Shown here: piece after piece, positions 53,000-63,600 of the stretch
Layout of the letters: each line of letters starts with the position of its first letter
How positions within the stretch are numbered: position 1 is the stretch's first letter
Source: Lachnospiraceae bacterium
GTDB taxonomy: Bacteria; Bacillota; Clostridia; Lachnospirales; Lachnospiraceae
Reading direction: 5' to 3'
Assembly: GCA_024698145.1 (NCBI GenBank)
Contig: JAILRO010000012.1
Coordinates: forward strand, 62,001 to 126,000
DNA length: 64,000 nucleotides
The notes under the pieces: model-generated
Told to the model about the DNA's origin: nothing
Seen by the model: only the letters and a program-made list of their open reading frames with translations
Database searches by the model: none
Position numbers and translations under genes: made by a program

Positions 53000-53674
53000 A
53001 TGAAATTAAATATATTACTTGTTGAGGATAGTCCAATGATAGTGAAAGGACTTGTGTATGCGTTAGAGCAGGAACAGTATGATGTTACGACTGCTATGAG
53101 CTACGCAATGGCAGAGGATATCATATATGAAGGACAGGACTTTGATTTGGCAATACTTGATATTATGCTTCCTGATGGTGACGGAAGATCAGTGTGTAAG
53201 ATTCTCAAAGAAGAACGTCAGATACCGGTTATTTTCTTAACAGCCAAGGGTGAGGAAAATGATGTTGTGCACGGTCTTGATATGGGTGCTGATGATTATA
53301 TTATCAAGCCTTTCAGAAACAGAGAGTTGGTTTCTCGAATCAATAATGTTATGAGAAGAACAGGTAAAACCCAGAAGAGCTTGTCGGTTGGAAATGTTAC
53401 TATTGATGCTGATGCAGACATAGTATATGTCAATGACAAAGAGGTAACATTTACAGCACTTGAATATAAGATATTGCTCATGCTTTTCCAAAATACCGGA
53501 AGAACAGTTACAAGACAGCAGATTCTTGACAAAATATGGGATATGGCAGGTAACTTTGTTGAGGATAACACACTCACTGTTTATATCAAGAGGATTCGCG
53601 AAAAGCTTGGCGATGCAGATGTTATAAAGACTGTAAAAGGCGTCGGATACAGAGTTGAGCAGGAGAACAAATGA
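53000..53674 (+). CDS. OmpR-family response regulator
   Basis: 224 residues. Receiver: LVEDSPM, phospho-acceptor Asp in LAILDIMLPDGDG, FLTAKG, DYIIKPF. Winged helix: FTALEYKILLMLF and VEDNTLTVYIKRIREKLGD, ending GVGYRVEQ. GGGAGG precedes the ATG. Its stop overlaps the kinase start (ATGA). The motif upstream of its promoter also precedes the ABC operon at 46050, which is its most likely target. Confidence 0.95.
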   Translation: MKLNILLVEDSPMIVKGLVYALEQEQYDVTTAMSYAMAEDIIYEGQDFDLAILDIMLPDGDGRSVCKILKEERQIPVIFLTAKGEENDVVHGLDMGADDYIIKPFRNRELVSRINNVMRRTGKTQKSLSVGNVTIDADADIVYVNDKEVTFTALEYKILLMLFQNTGRTVTRQQILDKIWDMAGNFVEDNTLTVYIKRIREKLGDADVIKTVKGVGYRVEQENK

Positions 53675-54903
53675 AAAATATAAGAACCCATAATTTACTC
53701 ATAAAAGTATTAATAATAGTTGTAATCTGTTTTATAGAGATGCTTTGCGGTAACATTTACATAAACAAATGCGTCGCCAATGACAGGAAGGCTGAACTTG
53801 AAAGTATAGTCGGTCTGTTAAAGGCTGATTATCCGGAGCTTTCCGACACCGAGATTTTGGAGGCGTTAAAAGGACGCGTGGGCGGTGCAAAACTTGGTGA
53901 AGAATTGCTTGTCAAATACGGATATGATGAGTCGTATTACAAGATTAATCTCGGCGCTGCGAAAAAAAGAATGTTTATCTGGAACGGCGGGGTTCTGCTG
54001 ATTTTGGCGACGGCGTTGCTTATAGTTTTTCTTTTGCACCAACACAGACAGACGGTTAAGATTAACGAGATTGCTGATTATCTCAGTGAACTAAATAAAG
54101 GAAATTACGATCTGAAGGCAGATGATAATGCCGAGGATGATCTTACACTTCTTCGTAATGAAATATTCAGGACAACGATGTTGCTTCGTGAGACTTCGGA
54201 GTATGAGAACAAGTTAAATGCTGATTTGTCGCGTTCGATGGAGGATATTTCACATCAGCTTCGTACACCACTCGCGTCTATGACAATTATGCTTGATAAT
54301 ATATACGACGATCCAGACATGCCTACGGATATGAGACAGGACTTCATTCGTTCTATAAGTATGCAGATTAATTGGATGTCGTCTCTTGTTAACAGCATGT
54401 TGAAACTTGCCAAGTTCGATGCCGGAACAATCAAACTCAATGCGAAGGAAATATCGGTTGATGAATTGCTTGCAGACTGCGTCAACAGACTTTCGGTAAT
54501 TATAGAGCTTAAAGCTGTCGAAGTAAGCATTCAGAATGATAACAAGAATCAAAAGCAGGCCACTTTTGTCGGAGACTACAACTGGGAACGTGAGGCGTTA
54601 AGCAATATTATCAAAAATGCAGTAGAGCATAGTCCTTCGGGGAGTCATATTAACCTTTCTTACTCACAAAATGATGTCTATACGGAGATTGTTATTCGTG
54701 ACGAGGGCGAGGGAATGACTGAAGAAGACAGGAAGCACATTTTTGAGCGTTTTTACAAAGCGCAGAATGCAAGCACGGAAAGTATAGGTATTGGACTTTC
54801 ACTTGCAAAATGTATAGTTGAAGCAGATAATGGTTATATCAAAGTGGATTCAGAGAAGGGTGTCGGCACAGAGTTTCGCATTCAGTATCTGAAAAGACAT
54901 TGA
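53671..54903 (+). CDS. Sensor histidine kinase
   Basis: 410 residues. Helices at about 8-28 and 92-113 flank a small outside region of about 60 residues. A HAMP-like linker follows, then the HisKA box ISHQLRTPLASMTIM, and the ATPase domain with NIIKNAVEHSP, RDEGEGM, HIFERFYKA and IGIGLSLAKCIVEAD. The start overlaps the regulator stop by four bases, so the two proteins are made together. The sensor region is longer than the very short loop of Bce-type intramembrane sensors. Confidence 0.95.
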   Translation: MKNIRTHNLLIKVLIIVVICFIEMLCGNIYINKCVANDRKAELESIVGLLKADYPELSDTEILEALKGRVGGAKLGEELLVKYGYDESYYKINLGAAKKRMFIWNGGVLLILATALLIVFLLHQHRQTVKINEIADYLSELNKGNYDLKADDNAEDDLTLLRNEIFRTTMLLRETSEYENKLNADLSRSMEDISHQLRTPLASMTIMLDNIYDDPDMPTDMRQDFIRSISMQINWMSSLVNSMLKLAKFDAGTIKLNAKEISVDELLADCVNRLSVIIELKAVEVSIQNDNKNQKQATFVGDYNWEREALSNIIKNAVEHSPSGSHINLSYSQNDVYTEIVIRDEGEGMTEEDRKHIFERFYKAQNASTESIGIGLSLAKCIVEADNGYIKVDSEKGVGTEFRIQYLKRH

Positions 54904-54923
54904 TGATATAGGAGACTTATAAG

Positions 54924-55682
54924 ATGGATACGGGTATAGATATAAGGAAAAGATTAGGAGAATTGGCAGATAAGGCATATCGTGAAAATCGATATGTCTT
55001 TACTGATTTTTTAAACATCAGTCAATTGTCATCTTACTATGAGGTGAAGAATGATTTTGCCAATGTCGGAAGTGCGGCATTTGGTGGTGTGGAAAATGCG
55101 GAACGCTGTGTTGTGCGGTTTGGTGATGCGGATATGTTTGGCTACGAGGAGGACTATCCGATTACTCTTCTTAAAATAAGTCCGGTTAATCGTCGCTTTG
55201 CTGATAAGCTAAACCATAGAGATTTCCTGGGTTCTATAATTGGTCTTGGCCTTGAACGCGAGAAGATTGGCGATATTATAGTTAGTGATGAAAGCTCATG
55301 CTACGTTTTTGTAATGAATACGGTAGCAGATTATATAATGGAGAATCTTGGCTTTGTTAAGCATACGAATGTCAAGGTGGAGTTTTGTGATGAAACACCA
55401 ACGGAGGTCAAACCAAAACTTTCTGAAATAGATGTGATAGTAAGCTCAAATCGATTAGATGCAATAATTGCCAAAGTGTATAATATGTCAAGAGAAGTTT
55501 CTGTGAGACATATTGCGGAAGGAAAAGTATTTCTTAACGGAATTGTCATGACCGGCAATGCGAAGCCGCTCAAAAACGGGGATGTCGTTTCGGTTCGTGG
55601 CTATGGGAAATTTGTATTTAACAGAGAAGGCGGAAATACAAGAAAAGACAGGTTATATGTTAATATAAGTAAATATGTGTAA
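54924..55682 (+). CDS. ylmH: YlmH-family RNA-binding S4-domain protein
   Basis: 252 residues. The N-terminal part has VFTDFLNISQLSSYY and a central domain with FLGSIIGLGLEREKIGDI and VMNTVADYIMENL, as in Bacillus YlmH. The C-terminal S4 domain has RLDAIIAKVYNMSREVSVRH and GKVFLNGIVMTGNAKPLKNG, which binds structured RNA. YlmH proteins act at the ribosome and are usually found in cell-division gene clusters; here it instead follows the kinase gene by 20 bp, probably on its transcript. Confidence 0.93.
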   Translation: MDTGIDIRKRLGELADKAYRENRYVFTDFLNISQLSSYYEVKNDFANVGSAAFGGVENAERCVVRFGDADMFGYEEDYPITLLKISPVNRRFADKLNHRDFLGSIIGLGLEREKIGDIIVSDESSCYVFVMNTVADYIMENLGFVKHTNVKVEFCDETPTEVKPKLSEIDVIVSSNRLDAIIAKVYNMSREVSVRHIAEGKVFLNGIVMTGNAKPLKNGDVVSVRGYGKFVFNREGGNTRKDRLYVNISKYV

Positions 55683-55770
55683 AATATTTAAGTGAAATCT
55701 TTCAAAAGTCTAGAAAATCCCCGAGAAAAATGATAGAATGTTAGCATGTTTTTTTGCGGGGTATAATTTT

Positions 55771-58700
55771 ATGAAGGATAAGAAGAGCTACAAGATCGTT
55801 TTGTTCACTATCTTAATGATCATGATTAATTTCTATGGCAAATTCATTGCCGATTATTTCCAATTACCAATATGGATGGATTCTTTTGGAACAGTTGTTG
55901 CTGCGTATGTGTGTGATCCGTTTTGCGGAGCCGTTGTCGGATTCGCAAGTAATTATATGTATGGAATCGAGGATGCTACTTCGATAGCATACAGTATTAC
56001 CAGTATCGCAATTGGTGTTACTGTAGGAATCGCAGCGAGAAAGAAATTATTTGAAACGGTTTTCGGTACGCTTACGGCAAGTGTAATCGTTACAATATTC
56101 TCGGTTCTTATTTCTACCCCGATTAATATTATAATAAATAATGGTAGGGTTGGAAATGTTTGGGGAGATGGCGTTGCTTCTTATCTTTTGGAGAACGACT
56201 TTAACCAACTTCAGGCTACAGCAATTGGCGAGTTTTATGTCGATTTTCTTGATAAAGTTATTACCCTTATTGCGTTATACGTACTTATAAGAATAGTGAG
56301 ATTCAGACGCAAGAAGGAAATCCCAACAACCATAGCGGTAATGTTGGTCATTTCCATAGGTGCTCTTGGTTGTGGAATGAGAACTTACGCTTATGCCGGC
56401 GAGGTCAATAACAGTATTCAAACAGTTTATGACAGTGATAATGGACTTCCTTGCGGTGAGGCCAATGATGTTATTCAGACTAATGACGGAATCATTTGGG
56501 TCGGAACATATGCAGGACTTTACAGATACAACGGAAGCGAATTCCGCTGGATGAAAGATTATGATTCAGTTAGAAATGTTAATTGCCTTTTTTTGGACGC
56601 GGAGGGCAGACTTTGGATTGGAACTAATGACAATGGTTTGTCGATTGTAATCAACGAAAAAATCAACACTGTTATTGATGAAAATGAGGGCCTTCCCGCT
56701 AATTCGGTGCGGTGTATTGGAACATCTTCTGACGGCAACTATTACATAGGAACGACGTCGGGTATGCAGATTATGAGATTTAGGGGAGGACTCAGTAAGA
56801 TTGGAGAACTTCCGGAGATTATATATGCATCAGACATTTCTGCTGATAACAATGGTAATATTGCTACGGTTACGAATGATGGAGAATTATTTATCGTAAA
56901 TGGAGAGAAGATAGTTACATCTCTCAAATCTGATGAGGATCAGGAAATATTTAATTCTGTCGAGTTTGACGGTAATGGACTTTTATATGTGGGTACGTCA
57001 ACCGACAAAATCTATTGCTACAGTTTGAAGGGTGATTCACTCAATGAGAAGAAGGTCATTAAGTGCAATGAAACTAATGGAATAAATGATATATCCATTG
57101 CTGAAGACAAAACCATATATATTTGTTCGGAAAATGGAATAGGATACTTGGATTCATTTGATAAGTATCATATGGTCAATACCGGTAATTTCAATAATTC
57201 TGTTGACAGGATGACTATTGATTATCAGGGGAATTTGTGGTTTGCTTCATCAAGACTAGGTCTTTTGAAAATGTCTGCGTCGCCTTTTGCGGATGTATAT
57301 TGTTCAGCGGGGCTTCAGGCAAAGGTTGTTAATTCAGTCACAACTTGGCAGAATAAGCTTTATGTAGGTACCGATAATGGTCTTGACATTGTTGATACGG
57401 CTGCCAACAAAGGAATACAGAATGAACTGACCGAACAACTAAAAGATGTGCGTATAAGATGTCTTAAGGTTTCTTCGGATAATGCATTATGGATATGTAC
57501 TTATGGTAAGGGACTTTGGAGAGTCACAAAAGAAGGAGAAATAACGGCTTACGACAGCACAAACGGTACGTTTGGCGATAGAGTAAGAGTAGTTTTGGAA
57601 CTATCGGATGGAACAATTGTTGCAAGTTGTGACAAGGGAATAGGTGTTTTTCGCAACAATGAAATAGAAAAGATTGTTTTGTATGAAGATGTTCTGAGTA
57701 AATCCATGGTGCTTTGCATGGAGGAAATGTCGGACGGACGAGTGCTCTGCGGAACAGATGGAGACGGCATAGTTGTTATTCAGAATGGTGAAATGATAGA
57801 CAGATATACAAGAGAAAATGGCTTGAGTTCGGATGTAATATTGCGAGTTGTTGAGGATCCTGTTGGAAAGGGTGCTTATATAATCACGAGTAACGGCCTC
57901 TGTTATATGAATGCTAATAATAACATATGTCTGCTTGAAAGATTTCCATATTTTAACAACTATGATTTGTGGGCTTTGGACGACGGACAATTATTTGTTT
58001 TAAGCAGTGCCGGAATATACGTTGTTAATCGAGAAGGTTTGTTTAATGATAACATTGATATTGAATATGAAATTCTTGATTCAAAAAGAGGACTTAAAGC
58101 AGGGCTTACCGTCAATTCGTGGGATTATATGGATGATGCCGGTAATCTCTACCTTTCGTGTGATACAGGTGTTTATAAGGTAAATACCAAAGATTACGGA
58201 GCACAGAGACGTTCCTATCGTATGAAAATATCTACCATCAATCTTGATAGTATGCCATATGAATTGGAACGTGGTGAAGTGTTTAACATTGATCGTGATG
58301 TAACCCGAGTTGAAATAATGCCGGAGGTAGTTAACTATACAGTAGATGATCCTGATGTTGGTTATTATCTTGAAGGATTTGACGCCATGCAGACGGTTGT
58401 GTCGCAAAGTGAGCTTTCGGGGATTACATATACTAATTTGCCGGCGGGAAATTACAAGTTCCATTTGCGTGTCCTTGATAACAAGACAGGTGATGTAATA
58501 GAGGAAAGTGTCTTTGATCTTGTTAAAGAAAATGAGATATATGATACGAGAACGTTCAAATTGTACTTGTTTATAGTTGCGATGCTTGCTGTTGCATGGT
58601 TAACATGGTTTATTGTAAGAACGCAGATACAAAGAACAATTAATTTCCAAAAGAAAGAATTGGAATTTGCAAGAAATCAGTTGAAGATGGGTAATGAAAC

Positions 58701-59286
58701 AATTCTTGCCATAGCTAAAACAGTTGATGCAAAGGATGAAAATACTAGTCTTCATTCACAGCGAGTTTCTGATTACAGTGTGATGATTGCAAAAGAACTC
58801 GGATTTAGTGATGAAGAATGTGAGAACTTGAGAAAAGCGGCGCTTCTTCATGATATTGGTAAGATAGGTATTCCGGATAGGGTGCTTAATAAGCCGGCGA
58901 AACTTGATGATAAAGAATACGCAATAATGAAGTCTCATGTTACAAGAGGTGCGGAGATATTAAAAGATTTCACTTTGGTTGACCATGCTATTGAGGGAAC
59001 TTTGTTCCACCATGAGAGATATGATGGAAAAGGTTATCCGGAAGGGCTTGAAGGGGAGAATATTCCTCTGTACGGACGTATAATTGGTGTTGCGGATGCG
59101 TTTGATGCGATGACTGCAAACCGTGTATATAGAAAGAAACTGGCTGTAGATGTTGTGATTTCTGAACTTGAGAAGGGCAAAGGAACACAGTTTGATCCGA
59201 AGCTGGTTGATATTATGTACAAACTAATAGAAGAAGGAACAATTAATCTTAAAGAACTTTATGCAGACGAGGAGGTTGATGAGTAA
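55771..59286 (+). CDS. Membrane sensor: ECF-S-like domain, Reg_prop propeller, Y_Y_Y, HD-GYP phosphodiesterase
   Basis: 1171 residues from the ATG at 55771 (GCGGGG upstream; an earlier in-frame ATG at 55738 has a poorer site). Residues about 8-185 are five or six membrane helices resembling ECF-transporter S components (LPIWMDSFGTVVAAYVCDPF, GAVVGFASNYMYGIEDATS). One helix and a linker follow, then about 570 residues of beta-propeller repeats (IIWVGTYAGLYRYNG, RLWIGTNDNGLSI). A Y_Y_Y domain lies at about 850-910 (YYLEGFDAMQTVV...YTNLPAGNYKFHLRV), a helix at about 928-948, and an HD-GYP domain at about 975-1155 with intact LLHDIGKIGIP and HHERYDGKGYP. The last should degrade cyclic di-GMP in the cytoplasm while the propeller senses a ligand outside. 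The stop overlaps the BMP-protein gene. Confidence 0.92.
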   Translation: MKDKKSYKIVLFTILMIMINFYGKFIADYFQLPIWMDSFGTVVAAYVCDPFCGAVVGFASNYMYGIEDATSIAYSITSIAIGVTVGIAARKKLFETVFGTLTASVIVTIFSVLISTPINIIINNGRVGNVWGDGVASYLLENDFNQLQATAIGEFYVDFLDKVITLIALYVLIRIVRFRRKKEIPTTIAVMLVISIGALGCGMRTYAYAGEVNNSIQTVYDSDNGLPCGEANDVIQTNDGIIWVGTYAGLYRYNGSEFRWMKDYDSVRNVNCLFLDAEGRLWIGTNDNGLSIVINEKINTVIDENEGLPANSVRCIGTSSDGNYYIGTTSGMQIMRFRGGLSKIGELPEIIYASDISADNNGNIATVTNDGELFIVNGEKIVTSLKSDEDQEIFNSVEFDGNGLLYVGTSTDKIYCYSLKGDSLNEKKVIKCNETNGINDISIAEDKTIYICSENGIGYLDSFDKYHMVNTGNFNNSVDRMTIDYQGNLWFASSRLGLLKMSASPFADVYCSAGLQAKVVNSVTTWQNKLYVGTDNGLDIVDTAANKGIQNELTEQLKDVRIRCLKVSSDNALWICTYGKGLWRVTKEGEITAYDSTNGTFGDRVRVVLELSDGTIVASCDKGIGVFRNNEIEKIVLYEDVLSKSMVLCMEEMSDGRVLCGTDGDGIVVIQNGEMIDRYTRENGLSSDVILRVVEDPVGKGAYIITSNGLCYMNANNNICLLERFPYFNNYDLWALDDGQLFVLSSAGIYVVNREGLFNDNIDIEYEILDSKRGLKAGLTVNSWDYMDDAGNLYLSCDTGVYKVNTKDYGAQRRSYRMKISTINLDSMPYELERGEVFNIDRDVTRVEIMPEVVNYTVDDPDVGYYLEGFDAMQTVVSQSELSGITYTNLPAGNYKFHLRVLDNKTGDVIEESVFDLVKENEIYDTRTFKLYLFIVAMLAVAWLTWFIVRTQIQRTINFQKKELEFARNQLKMGNETILAIAKTVDAKDENTSLHSQRVSDYSVMIAKELGFSDEECENLRKAALLHDIGKIGIPDRVLNKPAKLDDKEYAIMKSHVTRGAEILKDFTLVDHAIEGTLFHHERYDGKGYPEGLEGENIPLYGRIIGVADAFDAMTANRVYRKKLAVDVVISELEKGKGTQFDPKLVDIMYKLIEEGTINLKELYADEEVDE

Positions 59287-60488
59287 TGAGAAAGATGAGG
59301 ATAATAACTTTGCTCACAGCCTTGATTATGGTAGGAATACATGTTGCACTCGGTCTTATAGGTTTTGGCGAAGAAAAGAAAATCCATTCCGTGAAAGTCG
59401 GATTTGTCTATGATGGAGATGAAAGTGCACCGTACACATATAATTTTGTCAAGGTTCAGAGGAAACTTGCTACAGAGGATTTTGGAGCAAGAGTCACAAC
59501 TGTTGCCAAGACAAATATCCCTGAAAGCGAGGGAAAGGAAGCAATTCAGGAACTGATAGATGAGGATTGCGACATAATATTTACGTGTAGTTACGGCTAT
59601 GAGAATGTTGCAAAACAGATGGCAAAAGATAACCCCAAAGTTCAGTTCTGTCAGGCTACCGGAGATAATGCCAATGATGAGCCACTTCCCAACTATCATA
59701 CATTTATGGGTGAGATATATCAGGGACGATATGTTTCCGGAATAATTGCGGGAATGAAGCTTAAAGAAATGATAGATACAGGTGTCATTAATGAGGAAGA
59801 TGCGAAACTTGGTTATGTGGGGGCATTTCCTTATGCAGAAGTAATTTCCGGATATACTGCATTTATCCTTGGAGTAAGAAGCATAGTGCCGACAGCAACG
59901 ATGGATGTCAGATACACAAATACATGGAGTAGTTATGCACTTGAAAAAGCATGTGCAAGACAACTTATAGAGGATGGCTGTGTTATTATATCGCAGCATT
60001 CAGATACAATAGGTCCTGCTGTGGCCTGCGAGGAAGCAAAGGAACAGGGAATGGATGTGTACCATGTGGGATACAATCAGAGTATGATAGATATAGCTCC
60101 GACAACCAGTCTTGTAAGTTGCAGAATAGATTGGTCTGTTTATATATTTGCTGCAGTAAACGCTGTTATGAATGATGAAATCATTGAGAAGAGTATCGAA
60201 GGTAATATTCATGGCAATGATGTTGGCGCAGGTTTTGATTGTGGCTGGGTTAGTATGTTAGACATCAATAATTTGATTGCTGCAGAAGGAACCGAAGAAG
60301 CTGTTAATGCGGAAATAGATTCGTTTAAGAAAAAGCAGAAGGTGGTGTTTAAGGGCGATTATACGGGAATTAACCCTGATGATGAAAGTGACACAATTAA
60401 TCTAAAAAAGGGATATATCGAAAATAAAAATGCATCTGCACCATCATTTCATTATATTCTTAAGGATATTGTCAATATTAAAGAATAA
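59286..60488 (+). CDS. Membrane-anchored BMP/PnrA-type substrate-binding protein
   Basis: 400 residues. It belongs to the BMP (basic membrane protein, PF02608) family of purine-nucleoside-binding proteins: VKVGFVYDGDESAPYTYNF, LIDEDCDIIFTCSYGYENVA, YHTFMGEIYQGRYVSGIIAG, KLGYVGAFPYAEVISGYTAF and GCVIISQHSDTIGPAVA are in the usual order. Most such proteins are lipoproteins of ABC importers. This one has a hydrophobic N-terminus (residues 6-26) without Cys, so it is probably held by an uncleaved membrane anchor. The start codon overlaps the stop of the HD-GYP sensor (TAATG), and there are no importer genes near, which points to a sensing rather than a transport role. Confidence 0.9.
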   Translation: MRKMRIITLLTALIMVGIHVALGLIGFGEEKKIHSVKVGFVYDGDESAPYTYNFVKVQRKLATEDFGARVTTVAKTNIPESEGKEAIQELIDEDCDIIFTCSYGYENVAKQMAKDNPKVQFCQATGDNANDEPLPNYHTFMGEIYQGRYVSGIIAGMKLKEMIDTGVINEEDAKLGYVGAFPYAEVISGYTAFILGVRSIVPTATMDVRYTNTWSSYALEKACARQLIEDGCVIISQHSDTIGPAVACEEAKEQGMDVYHVGYNQSMIDIAPTTSLVSCRIDWSVYIFAAVNAVMNDEIIEKSIEGNIHGNDVGAGFDCGWVSMLDINNLIAAEGTEEAVNAEIDSFKKKQKVVFKGDYTGINPDDESDTINLKKGYIENKNASAPSFHYILKDIVNIKE

Positions 60489-60506
60489 AAATAATTTATT
60501 TTGCAC

Positions 60507-60534
60507 TTGACATTTGAAAATAAAGTTTTATACT
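60507..60534 (+). promoter_or_regulatory. Sigma-A promoter of gltB
   Basis: TTGACA at 60507-60512 and TATACT at 60529-60534, 16-base spacer (TACTAT at 60531 would give 18). The -35 side resembles the glnN promoter. Confidence 0.8.
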
Positions 60535-60545
60535 ATACGATAAGT

Positions 60546-60638
60546 GTTCCAAAGATGGAACGAATGTAATGATTGAATACAATAATATTTTTTAAGAAGC
60601 AAAGGCGCTTCGAGTTATAGACTCGAAGCGCCTTTTTG
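60546..60638 (+). promoter_or_regulatory. gltB leader: complete two-hexaloop ANTAR target with terminator
   Basis: First stem GTTCC/GGAAC (60546-60561) with loop AAAGAT; second stem GAAGC/GCTTC (60596-60611) with loop AAAGGC. Both loops are six bases with A at position 1 and G at position 4, the known requirement for ANTAR binding. The second stem overlaps the left arm (60604-60615) of a 12-bp perfect terminator (right arm 60621-60632) followed by five T, so forming it prevents termination. The linker between the stems is 34 bases. Confidence 0.8.
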
Positions 60639-60676
60639 TCGCACATGCGGACATTCCGGAAAATAGGAGGAGTATC

Positions 60677-63600
60677 ATGAACAAAGAATTAGAACAGTTA
60701 AGAGAAAATGGTTTGTATGACCGACAATTTGAACATGACAACTGCGGTATCGGTGCAGTTATTCAGATTGACGGAAAGAAAAGCCACCAGTTGGTTGCTG
60801 ACGCATTGAGCATTGTTGAAAATCTCGAACACAGAGCCGGTAAAGATGCCGAAGGTAAGACCGGTGACGGTGTGGGTATTCTTACACAGATTCCTCACAA
60901 GTTCTTTGTTCGTAAGATGAAGGAACAGGGAGTAACTCTTCCGGGAGAGAGAGGATACGGTGTGGGAATGTTCTTCTTCCCGCAGAATGATCTTGAGAAT
61001 CGTCAGGCCAAGAAGATGTTTGAGACAATCGTTGAGAAAGAAGGTCTTAATATTCTTGGTTGGAGAAAGGTAGATATCAAACCGGAGGTGCTTGGAAGCA
61101 AAGCTCTTTCGTGCATGCCGGTTATTATGCAGGTGTTTATTGAAAGACCTAATAAATATGCTACTGACCTTGACTTTGACAGAAAACTTTACGTTATAAG
61201 AAGAGAGTTTGAGCAGAGTAATGTCAATACATATGTGCCTTCATTATCATGCAGAACAATCGTATATAAGGGTATGTTCCTTGTAGGACAGCTTCGTACA
61301 TTCTTCCTTGATTTGAAGGAGAATGATTATGAATCTGCCATTGCCATGGTTCATTCAAGATTCTCAACTAATACAAATCCAAGTTGGAATCGTGCGCATC
61401 CTAACCGTTTTATGGTTCATAACGGAGAGATTAACACTATTAAGGGTAATGCCGACAAGATGCTTGCGCGTGAAGAGACAATGCATACAAATGTGCTTTC
61501 AGAGGATGATATGACCAAGGTACTTCCTGTTATTTCTTCAAGCGGTTCTGATTCAGCAATGCTTGATAATACATTGGAGTTTCTTGTTATGAGTGGTATG
61601 GAATTACCTCTTGCAGCTATGATTGCAATTCCTGAACCGTGGGCACATAATGATACGCTCACACAGGAAGAGAGAGACTTCTATCAGTATTATGCAACAA
61701 TGATGGAGCCATGGGATGGCCCGGCTTCAATTCTCTTTTCTGACGGTGACATCATGGGTGCAATCCTTGACAGAAACGGTCTGCGTCCTTCGAGATACTA
61801 TGTTATGGACGACGGAAGACTTATTCTTTCATCAGAGGTTGGTGTACTTCCTCTTGATGAGCAACACGTTGTCAAGAAAGAGAGACTTCATCCCGGTAAA
61901 ATGCTTCTTGTCGACACAACTAAAAACAAAATATATTCAGATGAAGAGATTAAGGAAAAATATGCACATAAGGAGCCTTACGGAGAATGGCTTGATAGCA
62001 ACTTGTTAAAACTTAAGGACATCAAGATTCCTAATGCTAAGATTCCTGCATATACAAATGCTGAAAGAACACGTCTTCAGAAGGCGTTTGGTTATACATA
62101 TGAGAATTACCATGAGGGTATTCTTAATATGGCATTAAACGGAATAGAGCAGATCGGTGCTATGGGTGTTGATACACCAATAGCTGCATTATCTAATGAA
62201 TACCAGCCGCTTTTCTATTACTTTAAGCAGTTGTTTGCGCAGGTTACCAATCCACCGATTGATGCTGAAAGAGAGAAGATTGTAACTTCAAGAACAGTTT
62301 ACCTTGGAAAGAACGGTAATTTGTTAGAGGAAAAACCTGAAAACTGTCATGTATTAAAGATTCACAACCCGATTCTTACTGATTTGGACTTGTTAAAGAT
62401 TGAGAACCTGAACCATGAAGGCTTTAAGGTTGCAAAAGTTTCAATACTTTATTACAAGTCAACACCTATGAAACGTGTTATAGATCATTTATTTGTTGAG
62501 GTGGATAAAGCATACAGAGAGGGTGCAAATATTCTTATCCTTTCGGATCGTGGAGTAGATGAGAACCATGTTGCTATACCTTCACTTTTGGCGGTTGCAG
62601 CAGTTCACAGACATCTTGTACAGACAAAGAAATGTACAGCAATGTCTCTTATACTTGAATCGGGAGAGCCAAGAGAAGTTCATCATTTTGCGACGTTACT
62701 TGGTTTCGGTGCTTCTGCGGTTAATCCATACCTTGCACATTCGACAATCAAGGAGCTTGTTGATAACGACCTTCTTGATAAGGATTATTACGCTGCAGTG
62801 GACGATTATGACAATGCAATTCTTCAGGGAATAGTTAAGATTGCTTCAAAGATGGGTATTTCAACTATACAGTCATATCAGGGTAGTAAGATATTCGAGG
62901 CAATCGGTATTTCCAAAGAGGTTGTTGATGAGTACTTTACCGGAACGGTCAGCCGTGTCGGCGGTGTTACATTAGATGATATTGCGGATGATGTTGATAA
63001 GCAACACAGTCGTGCTTTTGATCCACTTGGACTTTCTGCAGATATGGAGCTTACTGCGGTTGGACGTCATAAGGCAAGAAGTCAGGGTGAGAATCACAGA
63101 TATAATCCGCAGACAATACATATGCTTCAGCTTGCAACAAGAGAAGGAAACTATGATAAGTTCACTGAATATACCAAGATGGTTGATGCGGAAAAGACAG
63201 GATACCTTAGAAGCCTTATGGACTTTAATTATCCTGCGAACGGCGTACCTATTGAGGAAGTTGAGAGCGAAGAAGAAATCGTTAAGAGATTTAAGACAGG
63301 AGCTATGTCTTATGGTTCTATCTCGGAAGAGGCACATGAAACACTTGCTATTGCGATGAATCATTTACATGGTAAGTCAAACAGTGGTGAAGGTGGAGAG
63401 AGTGATGAAAGAATTGCTTCCGCAGGAACCAAACACGACAGAAGCTCAGCAATTAAGCAGGTTGCCAGCGGACGTTTTGGTGTAACTAGTAAGTATCTGG
63501 TTAGCGCACAGGAAATACAGATTAAAATGGCACAGGGTGCAAAGCCGGGTGAAGGTGGACATCTTCCGGGAAAGAAGGTTTATCCATGGGTTGCAAAGAC

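Noticed and set aside
59259-59999. Antisense reading frame (246 codons) opposite the BMP protein
   Set aside because: Lies entirely over a well-supported BMP-family gene and has the Cys/His/Ile-rich composition of a shadow frame.
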